Assembly: GCA_021738565.1 (NCBI GenBank)
Contig: JAIPBT010000019.1
Span: 1-64,000 of the forward strand
Direction of reading: 5' to 3'
DNA: 64,000 bases
DNA from: Bacteroidales bacterium
GTDB taxonomy: Bacteria; Bacteroidota; Bacteroidia; Bacteroidales; GCA-2748055
Shown: positions 15,406 to 23,974 of the stretch, in pieces
Layout: each line of letters begins with the position of its first letter
How positions within the stretch are numbered: the first letter of the stretch is position 1
Notes under the pieces: generated by a model
Seen by the model: only the letters and a program-made list of their open reading frames with translations
Told to the model about the DNA's origin: nothing
The model's database searches: none
Translations under genes and position numbers: made by a program

Positions 15406-16940
15406 TATTTAGACAAGCGTGTTTCAATATTACCGATGCCCCGCTCAATCCTGCTGATCACCTCCTTCTTGCCGATGATCTCAGCCATCTCAGAAAGGGA
15501 AGGCCCTTTCAATGTGCCCACCATCAATAATCTCCAGGGGTTCATTACAGCTCCCATTCCCCATTCACGGGCTTCAGCCTCTGATTTCACGGTCATTTCA
15601 ATATTGGTGGATGTAAACGGATCCACCGAAGCAAGAATTGCCACAAGTTCTTTCATTATTCCAGGGGTCTGCTCTTTCCAACGTTTCCTTACCACCTTTT
15701 CATCATAGTCCTCCGGGGCCATGAAAAAGAAAGCGGAGTGTTCCCAGAGTTCCGAAACAAAATCTGCACGTTCACGAACCAGTTCCACGATTTTCCGGAC
15801 AAGCCCAATATCAGCCTCTATTCCCCTTTTTTCCAGATCATTTTGGAACAATCCGGCTATTTCAGCGGCAGGTTTCCTCTGCAAATACTGATGATTGAAC
15901 CATTTTGCTTTTTCAGGGTCAAACTTTGCACCTGCCTTGCCGATCCGGGAAATATCAAAATGATCAACAAGTTCCCGGAGTGTGAAAAGCTCCTTTTCCG
16001 TTCCGGGGTTCCACCCTAGAAATGCAAGTATATTCAGGCATGTTTCAGGAAAATAACCTGCTTCCCTGTAGCCGCTTGAAACCTGTCCTGACCCGGGATC
16101 TGTCCATGCAAGCGGGAAAACAGGGAATCCTCCCTTATCGCCATCCCGTTTGCTCAGTTTGCCTTTGCCATCAGGTTTGAGTATCAAAGGCAAATGGGCA
16201 AATTCCGGCATAGATTTTTTCCATCCAAAAGCCTTGTAAAGAGATACATGCAGAGGAAGTGACGGCAACCATTCCTCTCCCCTGATCACATGCGTGATGC
16301 CCATCAGGTGGTCATCCACCACGTTGGCAAGGTGATAGGTAGGCATCCCGTCAGACTTGAACAATATTTTATCGTCGAGTGTATTGCTGTCTACTTTTAC
16401 CTCACCGCGTACCAGGTCCTTCATTGTAATTGTCTCTTCCCTTTCAAATTTAAAGCGTATTACATATGGGGTCCCGTCTTCAAGTAAATCCCCTGTTTCT
16501 GTTTCAGAAAGGTTCAGTGAATTCCTGAGGTCCTTCCTGGTGACTGCGTCGTAGGTGAACGTCTCCTTTTTTTCTTCAAAGGACCTGCGGATCTCCTCAA
16601 GTTCCCCGGGAGTGTCAAATGCATAATACGCCTTTCCTGTCTCAATTAAATTTTCAGCATACCCGGCATATATCGCCTGGCGTTCCGACTGCCGGTACGG
16701 TCCGTGTTCCCCTCCAATTCCAACGCCTTCATCCGGCAGTATCCCGCACCACTCAAGCGCTTCGTTAATGTAATCTTCAGCACCGCTGACAAAACGGGCC
16801 TGATCCGTATCCTCAATCCTCAGGATGAATTTTCCATCGTGTTTCCTGGCAAAAAGGTAATTGAACAATGCTGTTCTTAATCCACCGATGTGCAGGGGAC
16901 CTGTAGGACTGGGGGCAAATCTGACTCTAACCTGATTCAT
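15405..16940 (-). CDS. gltX: Glutamyl-tRNA synthetase
   Basis: A 511-residue class I synthetase that charges tRNA-Glu. The N-terminal HIGH-type motif is PSPTGPLHIGGLRTA, and the KMSKS-type motif is KLSKRDGD. The C-terminal helical anticodon-binding domain is complete. The size is slightly longer than the 470-490 residues common in Proteobacteria but normal for Bacteroidota. The stop codon coincides with the edge of a miniature repeat element; the TAG would also be read from the inferred empty site, so the protein end is probably unchanged. Confidence 0.96.
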   Translation of the reverse strand: MNQVRVRFAPSPTGPLHIGGLRTALFNYLFARKHDGKFILRIEDTDQARFVSGAEDYINEALEWCGILPDEGVGIGGEHGPYRQSERQAIYAGYAENLIETGKAYYAFDTPGELEEIRRSFEEKKETFTYDAVTRKDLRNSLNLSETETGDLLEDGTPYVIRFKFEREETITMKDLVRGEVKVDSNTLDDKILFKSDGMPTYHLANVVDDHLMGITHVIRGEEWLPSLPLHVSLYKAFGWKKSMPEFAHLPLILKPDGKGKLSKRDGDKGGFPVFPLAWTDPGSGQVSSGYREAGYFPETCLNILAFLGWNPGTEKELFTLRELVDHFDISRIGKAGAKFDPEKAKWFNHQYLQRKPAAEIAGLFQNDLEKRGIEADIGLVRKIVELVRERADFVSELWEHSAFFFMAPEDYDEKVVRKRWKEQTPGIMKELVAILASVDPFTSTNIEMTVKSEAEAREWGMGAVMNPWRLLMVGTLKGPSLSEMAEIIGKKEVISRIERGIGNIETRLSK

Positions 16941-16987
16941 AAAAATGTATTTTACTGTAAATATAAAGAATAGTAACCGGGCGATCC

Positions 16988-17245
16988 TTAAAACCCGTAT
17001 TTTCTTCTGAATGCAGGGTAAACTTCATCCCTGATCCAGGCAAATTCCGGCTCAGCTTCCAGGATTTTCAGATATACCCTGTTGGCATCTGCAAAAAGTT
17101 CTGATTCAATGTAAGCATCTGCAAGATCGGATAAAGTATTAAGGTGCATCCGGGGATTGTCCCAGACAACCGAAACACCGGTCAGAATATACACCAGGTG
17201 GCCCAGCCATAAGATCATTATCGTCAGTGCGATCAGAATTCCCAT
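16988..17245 (-). CDS. 85-residue hybrid ORF at the end of the carotenoid cluster
   Basis: An ATG-started 85-residue ORF overlapping the cruF stop by 13 bp. The first ~35 residues (IMILWLGHLVYILTG, then WDNPRMHL) resemble the opening of CrtW-type carotenoid ketolases and related fatty-acid desaturases, but the histidine motifs that should follow are absent. The rest (LADAYIESELFADANRVYLK, then ILEAEP) looks like a single TPR-like helical pair. I infer an in-frame deletion or fusion leaving a non-enzymatic product, but it could be a genuine small membrane protein. Confidence 0.45.
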   Translation of the reverse strand: MGILIALTIMILWLGHLVYILTGVSVVWDNPRMHLNTLSDLADAYIESELFADANRVYLKILEAEPEFAWIRDEVYPAFRRKYGF

Positions 17246-17901
17246 AAAACCTTAATATTCATCAAGACACTCAATAGTATAAAAAATACCAGCTGTACAA
17301 AAAACAGCGGGACCGCAATTTTGTTTTTCCGGTTCACGAACCCGGTGAAATCGGCAAACCAGATCAAAAGGAATGAGATCACCAGCCATGCAAGATAATT
17401 CTGCATGGGGACAGGTCCACCCCAGTCCCACATATCCATATCAATGGCTGCCGGTTCAAGGGCAAAATCGTAAATTACCATGGCAATGGCCGCGAACAAT
17501 ACCCTGTAATACCTTTTATCAAAGTACCTGGATGTGATCACAAGGCTAGAATAGACAAGCATTAACCAGTTCACCCCGATCATAACGGGTGTATGGAATA
17601 TTTCAGGCCCGAGTGTTGCTCCATATTCATAACTTCCAAAAATAAGTCCTGTATTCACTCCCACCATTTCAACAATTATCCCCGCGAAGAAAATAACCAG
17701 GGCCTTCCATGCAAACCCATAATCCAGTCTGCCATGGTAAATGAAAAGAAGAGTGATGTTCAGAAGGAGGTTGAGTGGAACAAGTTTGATGAACAGGTCC
17801 CTTGTAGCCGGGATGATCAATCCTGCCACACCAACAGCATAAAAAATTGCCAGGTATGGAACTGCATTGAATGCTCTTATTTTTTGAATCAGCTTCTTCA
17901 T
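17233..17901 (-). CDS. cruF: Carotenoid biosynthesis protein, CruF family (carotenoid 1',2'-hydratase)
   Basis: A 222-residue polytopic membrane protein with about seven hydrophobic segments. Family marks include GVNTGLIFGSYEYG, PVMIGVNW and the acidic MVIYDFALEPAA, then WDWGGPVP, typical of the CruF/bisanhydrobacterioruberin hydratase family. Members hydrate the psi-end of acyclic or monocyclic carotenoids. It lies four bases after the CrtD remnant and diverges from crtI. If active it would act with a CrtD-type desaturase, which here is broken. Confidence 0.8.
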   Translation of the reverse strand: MKKLIQKIRAFNAVPYLAIFYAVGVAGLIIPATRDLFIKLVPLNLLLNITLLFIYHGRLDYGFAWKALVIFFAGIIVEMVGVNTGLIFGSYEYGATLGPEIFHTPVMIGVNWLMLVYSSLVITSRYFDKRYYRVLFAAIAMVIYDFALEPAAIDMDMWDWGGPVPMQNYLAWLVISFLLIWFADFTGFVNRKNKIAVPLFFVQLVFFILLSVLMNIKVLWEF

Positions 17902-17905
17902 TGAA

Positions 17906-18197
<292 letters not shown>

Positions 18198-18245
18198 ACT
18201 TTTGCTTTTCATAACTGAACAAAAAAGCAACGAAAATACCCTTGA

Positions 18246-19733
18246 ATGAAAAAGAAAGCATTGATTGTCGGAACGGGATTGGGGGGTCTTACAACAGCCA
18301 TGAGACTGGCACATGAAGGGTACGCGGTCAAAATGGTGGAAAAGTATCACCAGGCCGGAGGAAGGTTGAACCAATTGAAAAAAGATGGTTTTACCTGGGA
18401 TCTTGGACCCTCATTTTTCAGCATGAGCTATGAGTTTGACGAATTCTTCAGAGACATCGGGATCAATGCACCGTTTGAATTTGTAGAGCTGGATCCGCTC
18501 TATACCGTCAACATCAGGAATGACAATAGACAGTATACCATTTACAAGGACCTTGACAAGCTGGCCCTTCAATTCAAGGAAATTGAGCCTGATTTCAGGA
18601 AAAACATGGACAGGCTGCTCAAATCCGCGGGCAAATTTTTTCATGATACAGAAGATCTTGTGATCAAGAAGAATTACAATTCCATGATGCAGTACCTGTT
18701 AACCCTGGCGAGGGTTCCCTGGCACCACGGTCCGAAAATGATCCGCACGGTATGGAAAGAACTTGACCGGCATTTTACATCAGAGCAGGTCAAGCAGATC
18801 TTCAGTCTTGTGGCATTTTTTCTCGGCGCCACACCGTATGACACCCCTGCAATATATACCCTTCTCACTTACACTGAATTGGTGCATGATGGCTATCACA
18901 ATGTACGTGGGGGCATGTACAAAATTGTAGAAGGACTGCTGTCTGAAATGGATAAAATGGATATTGAGATAACTTACAATACAGAAATTACGGGATATGA
19001 ACAGAAAAATGGACAAATATCAGCACTTATTGATGCTGAAGATAAGAAATGGGAAGCCGATACGTACATTATCAACAGCGATGCAGCAGGGTTTCGGCAT
19101 CACGTTTTCAACCGGTCCAAATTTACTGAAGAAAAACTTGACAAGATGAAATGGACACTGGCCCCGTTTACCATGTACCTTGGGGTCAGGGGCAAAATAG
19201 ATTCGCTGGATCATCACAATTATTTCCTGGGCGATAATTTTGAAGATTATGCAAACAAGATTTTTAAGAACAGCATCAATCTTGACAGACCCTATTATTA
19301 TGTCAACGTGAATTCAAAGTTCAATGAAGAAATAGCCCCGGAAGGAGATGAGAACCTTTTTATCCTTTGTCCGGTCCCGGATCTTCGTTACAAACCTGAT
19401 TGGAGCGACAGTGAAAAACTGGGGGACGATATCATGACCGACCTTTCGGAGCGTTCAGGTTTTGATATCAAGGGAAATTTGGTGTCAAAGACGCTATACG
19501 ATCCCACTGACTGGAGGGATGCATTCAATTTGTACAAGGGAAGCGGACTGGGCCTGGCCCATGACCTGAATCAAATCGGCTATTTCAGGCCCGGGAACAA
19601 CGACGAAGAATTCAAAAATGTGTATTATGTAGGCGCCTCTACCATACCTGGAACAGGATTGCCCATGACAGTTATAAGTTCAAAGCTGGTAACAGAAAGA
19701 ATAATCAATGAGCACAGACCTGTACACGCATAA
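18246..19733 (+). CDS. crtI: Phytoene desaturase
   Basis: A 495-residue FAD-dependent desaturase converting phytoene to lycopene in four steps. The dinucleotide-binding motif is at the N-terminus (IVGTGLGGLTTAMRLAHEG, then VEK), followed by AGGRLNQLKKDGFTWDLGPS. The C-terminal FAD motif NVYYVGASTIPGTGLPMTVI is complete, unlike in the neighbouring CrtD remnant. It is the first gene of the rightward crt operon, and its 3' end overlaps crtB by 26 bp. It is probably membrane-associated. Confidence 0.95.
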   Translation: MKKKALIVGTGLGGLTTAMRLAHEGYAVKMVEKYHQAGGRLNQLKKDGFTWDLGPSFFSMSYEFDEFFRDIGINAPFEFVELDPLYTVNIRNDNRQYTIYKDLDKLALQFKEIEPDFRKNMDRLLKSAGKFFHDTEDLVIKKNYNSMMQYLLTLARVPWHHGPKMIRTVWKELDRHFTSEQVKQIFSLVAFFLGATPYDTPAIYTLLTYTELVHDGYHNVRGGMYKIVEGLLSEMDKMDIEITYNTEITGYEQKNGQISALIDAEDKKWEADTYIINSDAAGFRHHVFNRSKFTEEKLDKMKWTLAPFTMYLGVRGKIDSLDHHNYFLGDNFEDYANKIFKNSINLDRPYYYVNVNSKFNEEIAPEGDENLFILCPVPDLRYKPDWSDSEKLGDDIMTDLSERSGFDIKGNLVSKTLYDPTDWRDAFNLYKGSGLGLAHDLNQIGYFRPGNNDEEFKNVYYVGASTIPGTGLPMTVISSKLVTERIINEHRPVHA

Positions 19734-20547
19734 TGCGCTGCACCTCAGCAAGCTGACAACAAAAAATTACAGCACCTCCTTTTCACTTGGCGTAAGCCTT
19801 TTAAAAAAGGAATTCAGGCTCCCTGTTTACGGGATCTATGGATTTGTGCGCGTAGCCGATGAAATTGTGGATACGTTTCACGACCAGGATAAGAAAAGAA
19901 AACTTTCAGAATTCAGGAAAGACATTTTTCAGTCGATCAGGGACGGCATGAGCACCAACCCCATTTTACACAGTTTCCAGTGGGTGGTTAATGAATTCCG
20001 AATCGACCATCACCTGATCGGGGATTTCCTGGACAGCATGGAGATGGACCTGACAAAAAAAGAGTATTCTCCCGAAGAGTTTCAGAAATACGTTTACGGG
20101 TCAGCAGAAGTAGTAGGACTGATGTGTCTTCGTGTATTCTACAAAGACCAGGACGAGGCCTACAACAGTCTTATCCCGCAGGCAAGGAAACTGGGAGAGG
20201 CTTTTCAGAAGATCAATTTTCTTCGTGATATCCATTCCGACTACAAAGAGAGAGGACGGTTTTATTTTCCCGGCGTGGATATGAAACGCTTCAACAATGA
20301 AAACAAAAAACTCATTGAGGAAGATATCAAAAAAGACTTTGATGAAGCATATGTTGGTGTAAAACAGTTGAACGATGTGGCAAAGCTGGGGGTCCTGGTA
20401 TCCTATACATACTACCTGAAGCTATTTGAAAAAATAAAACATACAGACGCATCCAATATCTTCAGAAAAAGATACCGGATCTCCAATGCAAGAAAGATCT
20501 GGATCCTTGTCTGGAGTTTCATCGCTGTTAAACTTGGAATTAAATAG
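19708..20547 (+). CDS. crtB: Phytoene synthase
   Basis: A 279-residue trans-isoprenyl diphosphate synthase condensing two GGPP to phytoene. The first Asp-rich motif is DEIVD (51-55) and the second lies in NFLRDIHSDYKERGRFYFP (about 170-188). The ATG at 19708 lies inside the end of crtI, which implies translational coupling. The stop codon is TAG, formed by AAATA followed by the first G of a repeat element at 20547. Confidence 0.95.
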   Translation: MSTDLYTHNALHLSKLTTKNYSTSFSLGVSLLKKEFRLPVYGIYGFVRVADEIVDTFHDQDKKRKLSEFRKDIFQSIRDGMSTNPILHSFQWVVNEFRIDHHLIGDFLDSMEMDLTKKEYSPEEFQKYVYGSAEVVGLMCLRVFYKDQDEAYNSLIPQARKLGEAFQKINFLRDIHSDYKERGRFYFPGVDMKRFNNENKKLIEEDIKKDFDEAYVGVKQLNDVAKLGVLVSYTYYLKLFEKIKHTDASNIFRKRYRISNARKIWILVWSFIAVKLGIK

Positions 20548-20648
20548 TGCTTGCAAGAAAACGCCAATAGCTGCGTTATCCTTGACTTCAAAACAGTCAT
20601 CGATCCCGATAGCTATCGGGATGTTCTTGTCGCTTTCTTATCAAGCAC
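20547..20648. mobile_element. 102-bp GTGCTTG...CAAGCAC palindromic element after crtB
   Basis: Ends GTGCTTGCAAGAAA and TTTCTTATCAAGCAC are inverted repeats. The centre holds a perfect 20-bp palindrome at 20603-20622 built on TCCCGATA/TATCGGGA. The same ends and core occur at 37164. No clean 6-bp flanking duplication is seen for this copy; ATTAAATA occurs at 20539-20546 and again at 20678-20685. It separates crtB from crtYcd. Confidence 0.6.
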
Positions 20649-20685
20649 AGCTAAACAATATGAGTTTTCTTTCTGACATTAAATA

Positions 20686-21417
20686 ATGGACAGTACCTGG
20701 ACATATTTCCTGATTCTCGGACTTTCAGTGTTGTACCCGCTAGCACAGAGTTTTGAAAAAAGGGTATTCATGTTTCGCAAAATGAAATTCATTTTTCCGG
20801 GCATCTTTTTCTCAGCATCTCTTTTTATTGTTTGGGATCTATTTTTTACAAAATCAGGCATATGGGGATTCAACCATTCCTATACAAGGGATATATATAT
20901 ATTTGGACTGCCACTGGAGGAATGGTTCTTCTTCCTGATCATTCCATACTGTATTTTCTTCCTTCATGAAGTGCTTCGCCATTTTGTAAAAAAATTCTAT
21001 TTCCCGGTTTTCTCAAAATATGTTATCTGGATATTGCTTGTTTCAGGAACTGTTGCCCTTCCTTTTGTTTGGGGAAAGACCTATACATTCACAACGATCG
21101 CGTTTTTATTGCCTTTCCTGGTTTTGCAATTGGTTTTGAAAACATGGAAAACCTGGTTTTCTGGATTTCTCCTTACCTATTCAATATCATTTGTACCGTT
21201 TATCATTGTAAACGGTTACCTCACACGGATACCGATTGTATGGTACAACAATTTTGAAAACCTCTCTTTCAGAGTGACAACCATTCCGGTTGAAGATTTT
21301 ATCTATTTGCTGGGCATGCTTGTTCCGGCTTTTACCATTTACCAGCTGCTTCTCCAGAAATACGGCTCCGAAAGATTGAAAGAGCGGATGAACCTGGGAG
21401 ATGTTTCGGGATTCTGA
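20686..21417 (+). CDS. Lycopene cyclase, CrtYcd-type fused heterodimer
   Basis: A 243-residue integral membrane protein with about seven transmembrane segments. Two homologous cyclase domains each carry their acidic motif: PLEEWFFF (76-83) in the first and PVEDFIY (201-207) in the second. These are the marks of the CrtYc/CrtYd family fused into one chain. The product is expected to cyclise lycopene to gamma- or beta-carotene. The ATG at 20686 follows the repeat element after crtB. No hydroxylase gene (crtZ) is present between them in this window. Confidence 0.85.
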   Translation: MDSTWTYFLILGLSVLYPLAQSFEKRVFMFRKMKFIFPGIFFSASLFIVWDLFFTKSGIWGFNHSYTRDIYIFGLPLEEWFFFLIIPYCIFFLHEVLRHFVKKFYFPVFSKYVIWILLVSGTVALPFVWGKTYTFTTIAFLLPFLVLQLVLKTWKTWFSGFLLTYSISFVPFIIVNGYLTRIPIVWYNNFENLSFRVTTIPVEDFIYLLGMLVPAFTIYQLLLQKYGSERLKERMNLGDVSGF

Positions 21418-21487
21418 AGGTGCCCATCACCTGACATCTTTTTTCCCGGGCAACAGCCAGGTGGGACAACCTTGCAGGATCTATAAA

Positions 21488-21520
21488 GTGTCTGTCCACT
21501 CCAACTTTATTGACAAGCAC
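21488..21520. mobile_element. 33-bp GTG...CAC miniature element after crtYcd
   Basis: Ends GTGTCTGTCC and TTGACAAGCAC as at 15374, with perfect flanking direct repeats TATAAA (21482-21487 and 21521-21526). It lies 70 bp after the lycopene cyclase stop. Internal sequence differs slightly from the 15374 copy. Confidence 0.65.
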
Positions 21521-21570
21521 TATAAAGTTTTAAACGGACCCTGCAGAACCATTCGCGGGATTTCCATAAA

Positions 21571-21601
21571 AAGAGGGTCAGATGGATGTATCGGCCCTCT
21601 T
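21571..21601 (+). terminator. Candidate terminator of the crt operon
   Basis: Hairpin AAGAGGGTC (21571-21579) with GGCCCTCTT (21593-21601), nine pairs counting one G-U, loop 13 bases. A run of T follows about 12 bases later, so it is an imperfect intrinsic terminator. Confidence 0.4.
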
Positions 21602-21670
21602 ATGTTCCACATCATTTTTTTACCCCTTACTTTATGCTATTTTCGCCATAGAATCAAATCAAATTCCTGA

Positions 21671-22615
21671 ATGGAAAAAATAATGGTGATCGGAGCAGCC
21701 GGTCAGATCGGTTCTGAACTGGTTTCAGAGCTCAGAAAGATCTATGGGAACGGGAATGTCTGGGCTACGGATATCAAAACACCTTCAGCCGATATTGCTG
21801 AAAGCGGACCCTTTCAGGTTCTTGATGTAATGGATGACAAGCAGCTGATCCATTTCGTGATCAGGCACAAGATCACGCAGATCTATCACCTTGCCGCTGT
21901 TCTGTCGGGGAATGCGGAAAAACTGCCATTGCAGGCATGGCGCATCAATATGGACAGCCTGATGAATATCCTCGAAGTTGCAAGGATGGTGGAAGATGTC
22001 AAAAAGGTTTTCTGGCCCAGTTCCATCGCGGTCTTTGGTCCGACCACACCCCGCACCAACACGCCCCAGCTCACTGTGATGGAACCCATTACAGTGTATG
22101 GCATATCAAAACTGGCCGGAGAAAGGTGGTGTGATTATTACTACAACAAATACGGTGTGGATGTAAGGAGTGTGCGTTATCCCGGCCTGATCAGCTATAA
22201 AACCGAGGCCGGGGGTGGAACCACTGACTATGCCGTTGAGATCTATTATGAAGCCATACAAAAAGGAAGGTATGAATCATTTCTGAAGGCAGGGACAACA
22301 CTGCCCATGCTCTTTATGCCCGATGCCATTAAAGCCGCCATTGATCTGATGGAAGCCGACCGGTCGAAACTGACCATCCACAGCAGTTACAACCTTGGCG
22401 GTTTCAGTACAAAACCGGAAGATATCGCCGGTGAGATCAAAAAGCATATTCCCAACTTCAATATCTCTTACGATCCGGATTTCAGACAGCAGATTGCTGA
22501 ATCCTGGCCACAGAGCGTAGATGATACCATCGCACGCATGGATTGGGGATACGAATGTACCTATGATCTTACTAAAATGACCGAGATCATGCTTTCGGAA
22601 ATTCGAAAGAAATAA
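21671..22615 (+). CDS. L-threonine 3-dehydrogenase, SDR (epimerase-like) type
   Basis: A 314-residue extended short-chain dehydrogenase with NAD motif GAAGQIGSEL (8-17) and active-site Tyr and Lys in YGISK. It resembles the GalE-like threonine dehydrogenases rather than the zinc MDR type; PSSIAVFGPTTP and TVMEPITVYGISK are typical. The product, 2-amino-3-oxobutyrate, is the substrate of the enzyme encoded 19 bp downstream. That neighbour makes the assignment strong against a sugar epimerase. Confidence 0.88.
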   Translation: MEKIMVIGAAGQIGSELVSELRKIYGNGNVWATDIKTPSADIAESGPFQVLDVMDDKQLIHFVIRHKITQIYHLAAVLSGNAEKLPLQAWRINMDSLMNILEVARMVEDVKKVFWPSSIAVFGPTTPRTNTPQLTVMEPITVYGISKLAGERWCDYYYNKYGVDVRSVRYPGLISYKTEAGGGTTDYAVEIYYEAIQKGRYESFLKAGTTLPMLFMPDAIKAAIDLMEADRSKLTIHSSYNLGGFSTKPEDIAGEIKKHIPNFNISYDPDFRQQIAESWPQSVDDTIARMDWGYECTYDLTKMTEIMLSEIRKK

Positions 22616-22634
22616 ATCAATAATACCAAATAAC

Positions 22635-23822
22635 ATGTACGGAAAATTCAAAGAACATCTGCAAAATGAGCTCCTGGAAATTAAAAATGCAGGATTATTC
22701 AAGGAAGAAAGGATCATAACATCCCCCCAGGATGCTGTAATTAAGGTCAGTAGCGGGGAGGAAGTTTTGAATTTCTGTGCCAACAATTACCTGGGACTGT
22801 CCAACCATCCTGAACTCATCGGAGCAGCAAAGGAAACCATGGATAACAGGGGGTTCGGCATGTCTTCGGTACGTTTTATCTGCGGCACACAGGATATCCA
22901 TAAAACACTGGAGAAGAAAATAGCAGAATTTTTCGGGACAGATGACACCATCTTATATGCTGCTGCATTTGATGCCAACGGTGGGGTGTTTGAACCGTTG
23001 CTCACCTCGGAAGATGCCATTATTTCAGATTCTCTCAACCATGCATCGATCATCGATGGTGTAAGATTGTGCAAGGCACAGCGCTACAGGTATAATAATG
23101 CCGACATGGAAGATCTTGAACAACAGTTGAAAGCCGCACAGTCCCAGCGGTTCCGAATTATTGTCAGTGATGGTGTTTTTTCTATGGATGGAAATGTAGC
23201 GCCGGTTGATAAAATGCTTGAACTGGCGAATAAATATGACGCCATGGTCATGATCGATGAATGTCATTCTGCAGGAGTGGTTGGGAAAACCGGTAGGGGC
23301 GTTACAGAATTGTTCAATGTCAGGGGAGAACTGGATATAATCACCGGCACCCTTGGAAAGGCCTTTGGAGGAGCTGTAGGAGGTTTCACCACCGGGAGGA
23401 AAGAGATCATTGAAATGCTTCGCCAACGCTCACGTCCATACCTTTTTTCAAATTCACTTCCACCGTCAGTGATCGGGGCGGGCATCAGGATGTTTGATAT
23501 GATGTCTGAAACAACCGAACTCCAGGACCGGCTGCATAGGAATACCGACCATTTCATCAAGGAGATGAAGTCTGCAGGATTTGACATCAAGCCTACGAGT
23601 TCTGCCATTTGTGCTGTTATGCTGTATGATGCAAAACTATCCCAGGAATTTGCTGCAAAGTTATTAAGCGAAGGGATTTACGTAATCGGATTTTATTACC
23701 CCGTGGTTCCAAAGGGTGAGGCCAGGATCCGGGTTCAACTTTCAGCAGCGCACGAGGCAAGACATCTTGATAAAGCGATCAAGGCATTTAAAAAAGTCGG
23801 AAAGGAACTGGGGGTTATCTGA
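22635..23822 (+). CDS. kbl: 2-amino-3-ketobutyrate CoA ligase (glycine C-acetyltransferase)
   Basis: A 395-residue PLP enzyme of the alpha-oxoamine synthase family. It cleaves 2-amino-3-oxobutyrate with CoA to glycine and acetyl-CoA. The PLP lysine lies in GTLGKAFGGAVGG. Other landmarks are NNYLGLSNHPEL near the N-terminus and MIDECHSAGVVG around the cofactor Asp. With the preceding threonine dehydrogenase it forms a two-gene threonine degradation operon, closed by a symmetrical hairpin at 23921. Confidence 0.93.
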   Translation: MYGKFKEHLQNELLEIKNAGLFKEERIITSPQDAVIKVSSGEEVLNFCANNYLGLSNHPELIGAAKETMDNRGFGMSSVRFICGTQDIHKTLEKKIAEFFGTDDTILYAAAFDANGGVFEPLLTSEDAIISDSLNHASIIDGVRLCKAQRYRYNNADMEDLEQQLKAAQSQRFRIIVSDGVFSMDGNVAPVDKMLELANKYDAMVMIDECHSAGVVGKTGRGVTELFNVRGELDIITGTLGKAFGGAVGGFTTGRKEIIEMLRQRSRPYLFSNSLPPSVIGAGIRMFDMMSETTELQDRLHRNTDHFIKEMKSAGFDIKPTSSAICAVMLYDAKLSQEFAAKLLSEGIYVIGFYYPVVPKGEARIRVQLSAAHEARHLDKAIKAFKKVGKELGVI

Positions 23823-23920
23823 TCCTGCCCGGTAAAAAGCCTTCTCTCTTCAATTAGGGAGGTTGAACTTTGATGCCCCGGGAGCATGTATAAGCATGGA
23901 AAAAGTATGCAGCATTAACA

Positions 23921-23947
23921 GAAAAGCCGGCTTAATACCGGCTTTTC
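23921..23947. terminator. Bidirectional hairpin terminator between kbl and nrdJ
   Basis: A perfect 10-bp stem, GAAAAGCCGG with CCGGCTTTTC, and a 7-base loop. The A/T ends of the stem supply a short U tract in either direction. It lies between convergent genes. Confidence 0.75.
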
Positions 23948-23974
23948 ATCTTCTGGGTGGAGTGTAAAAATTTC

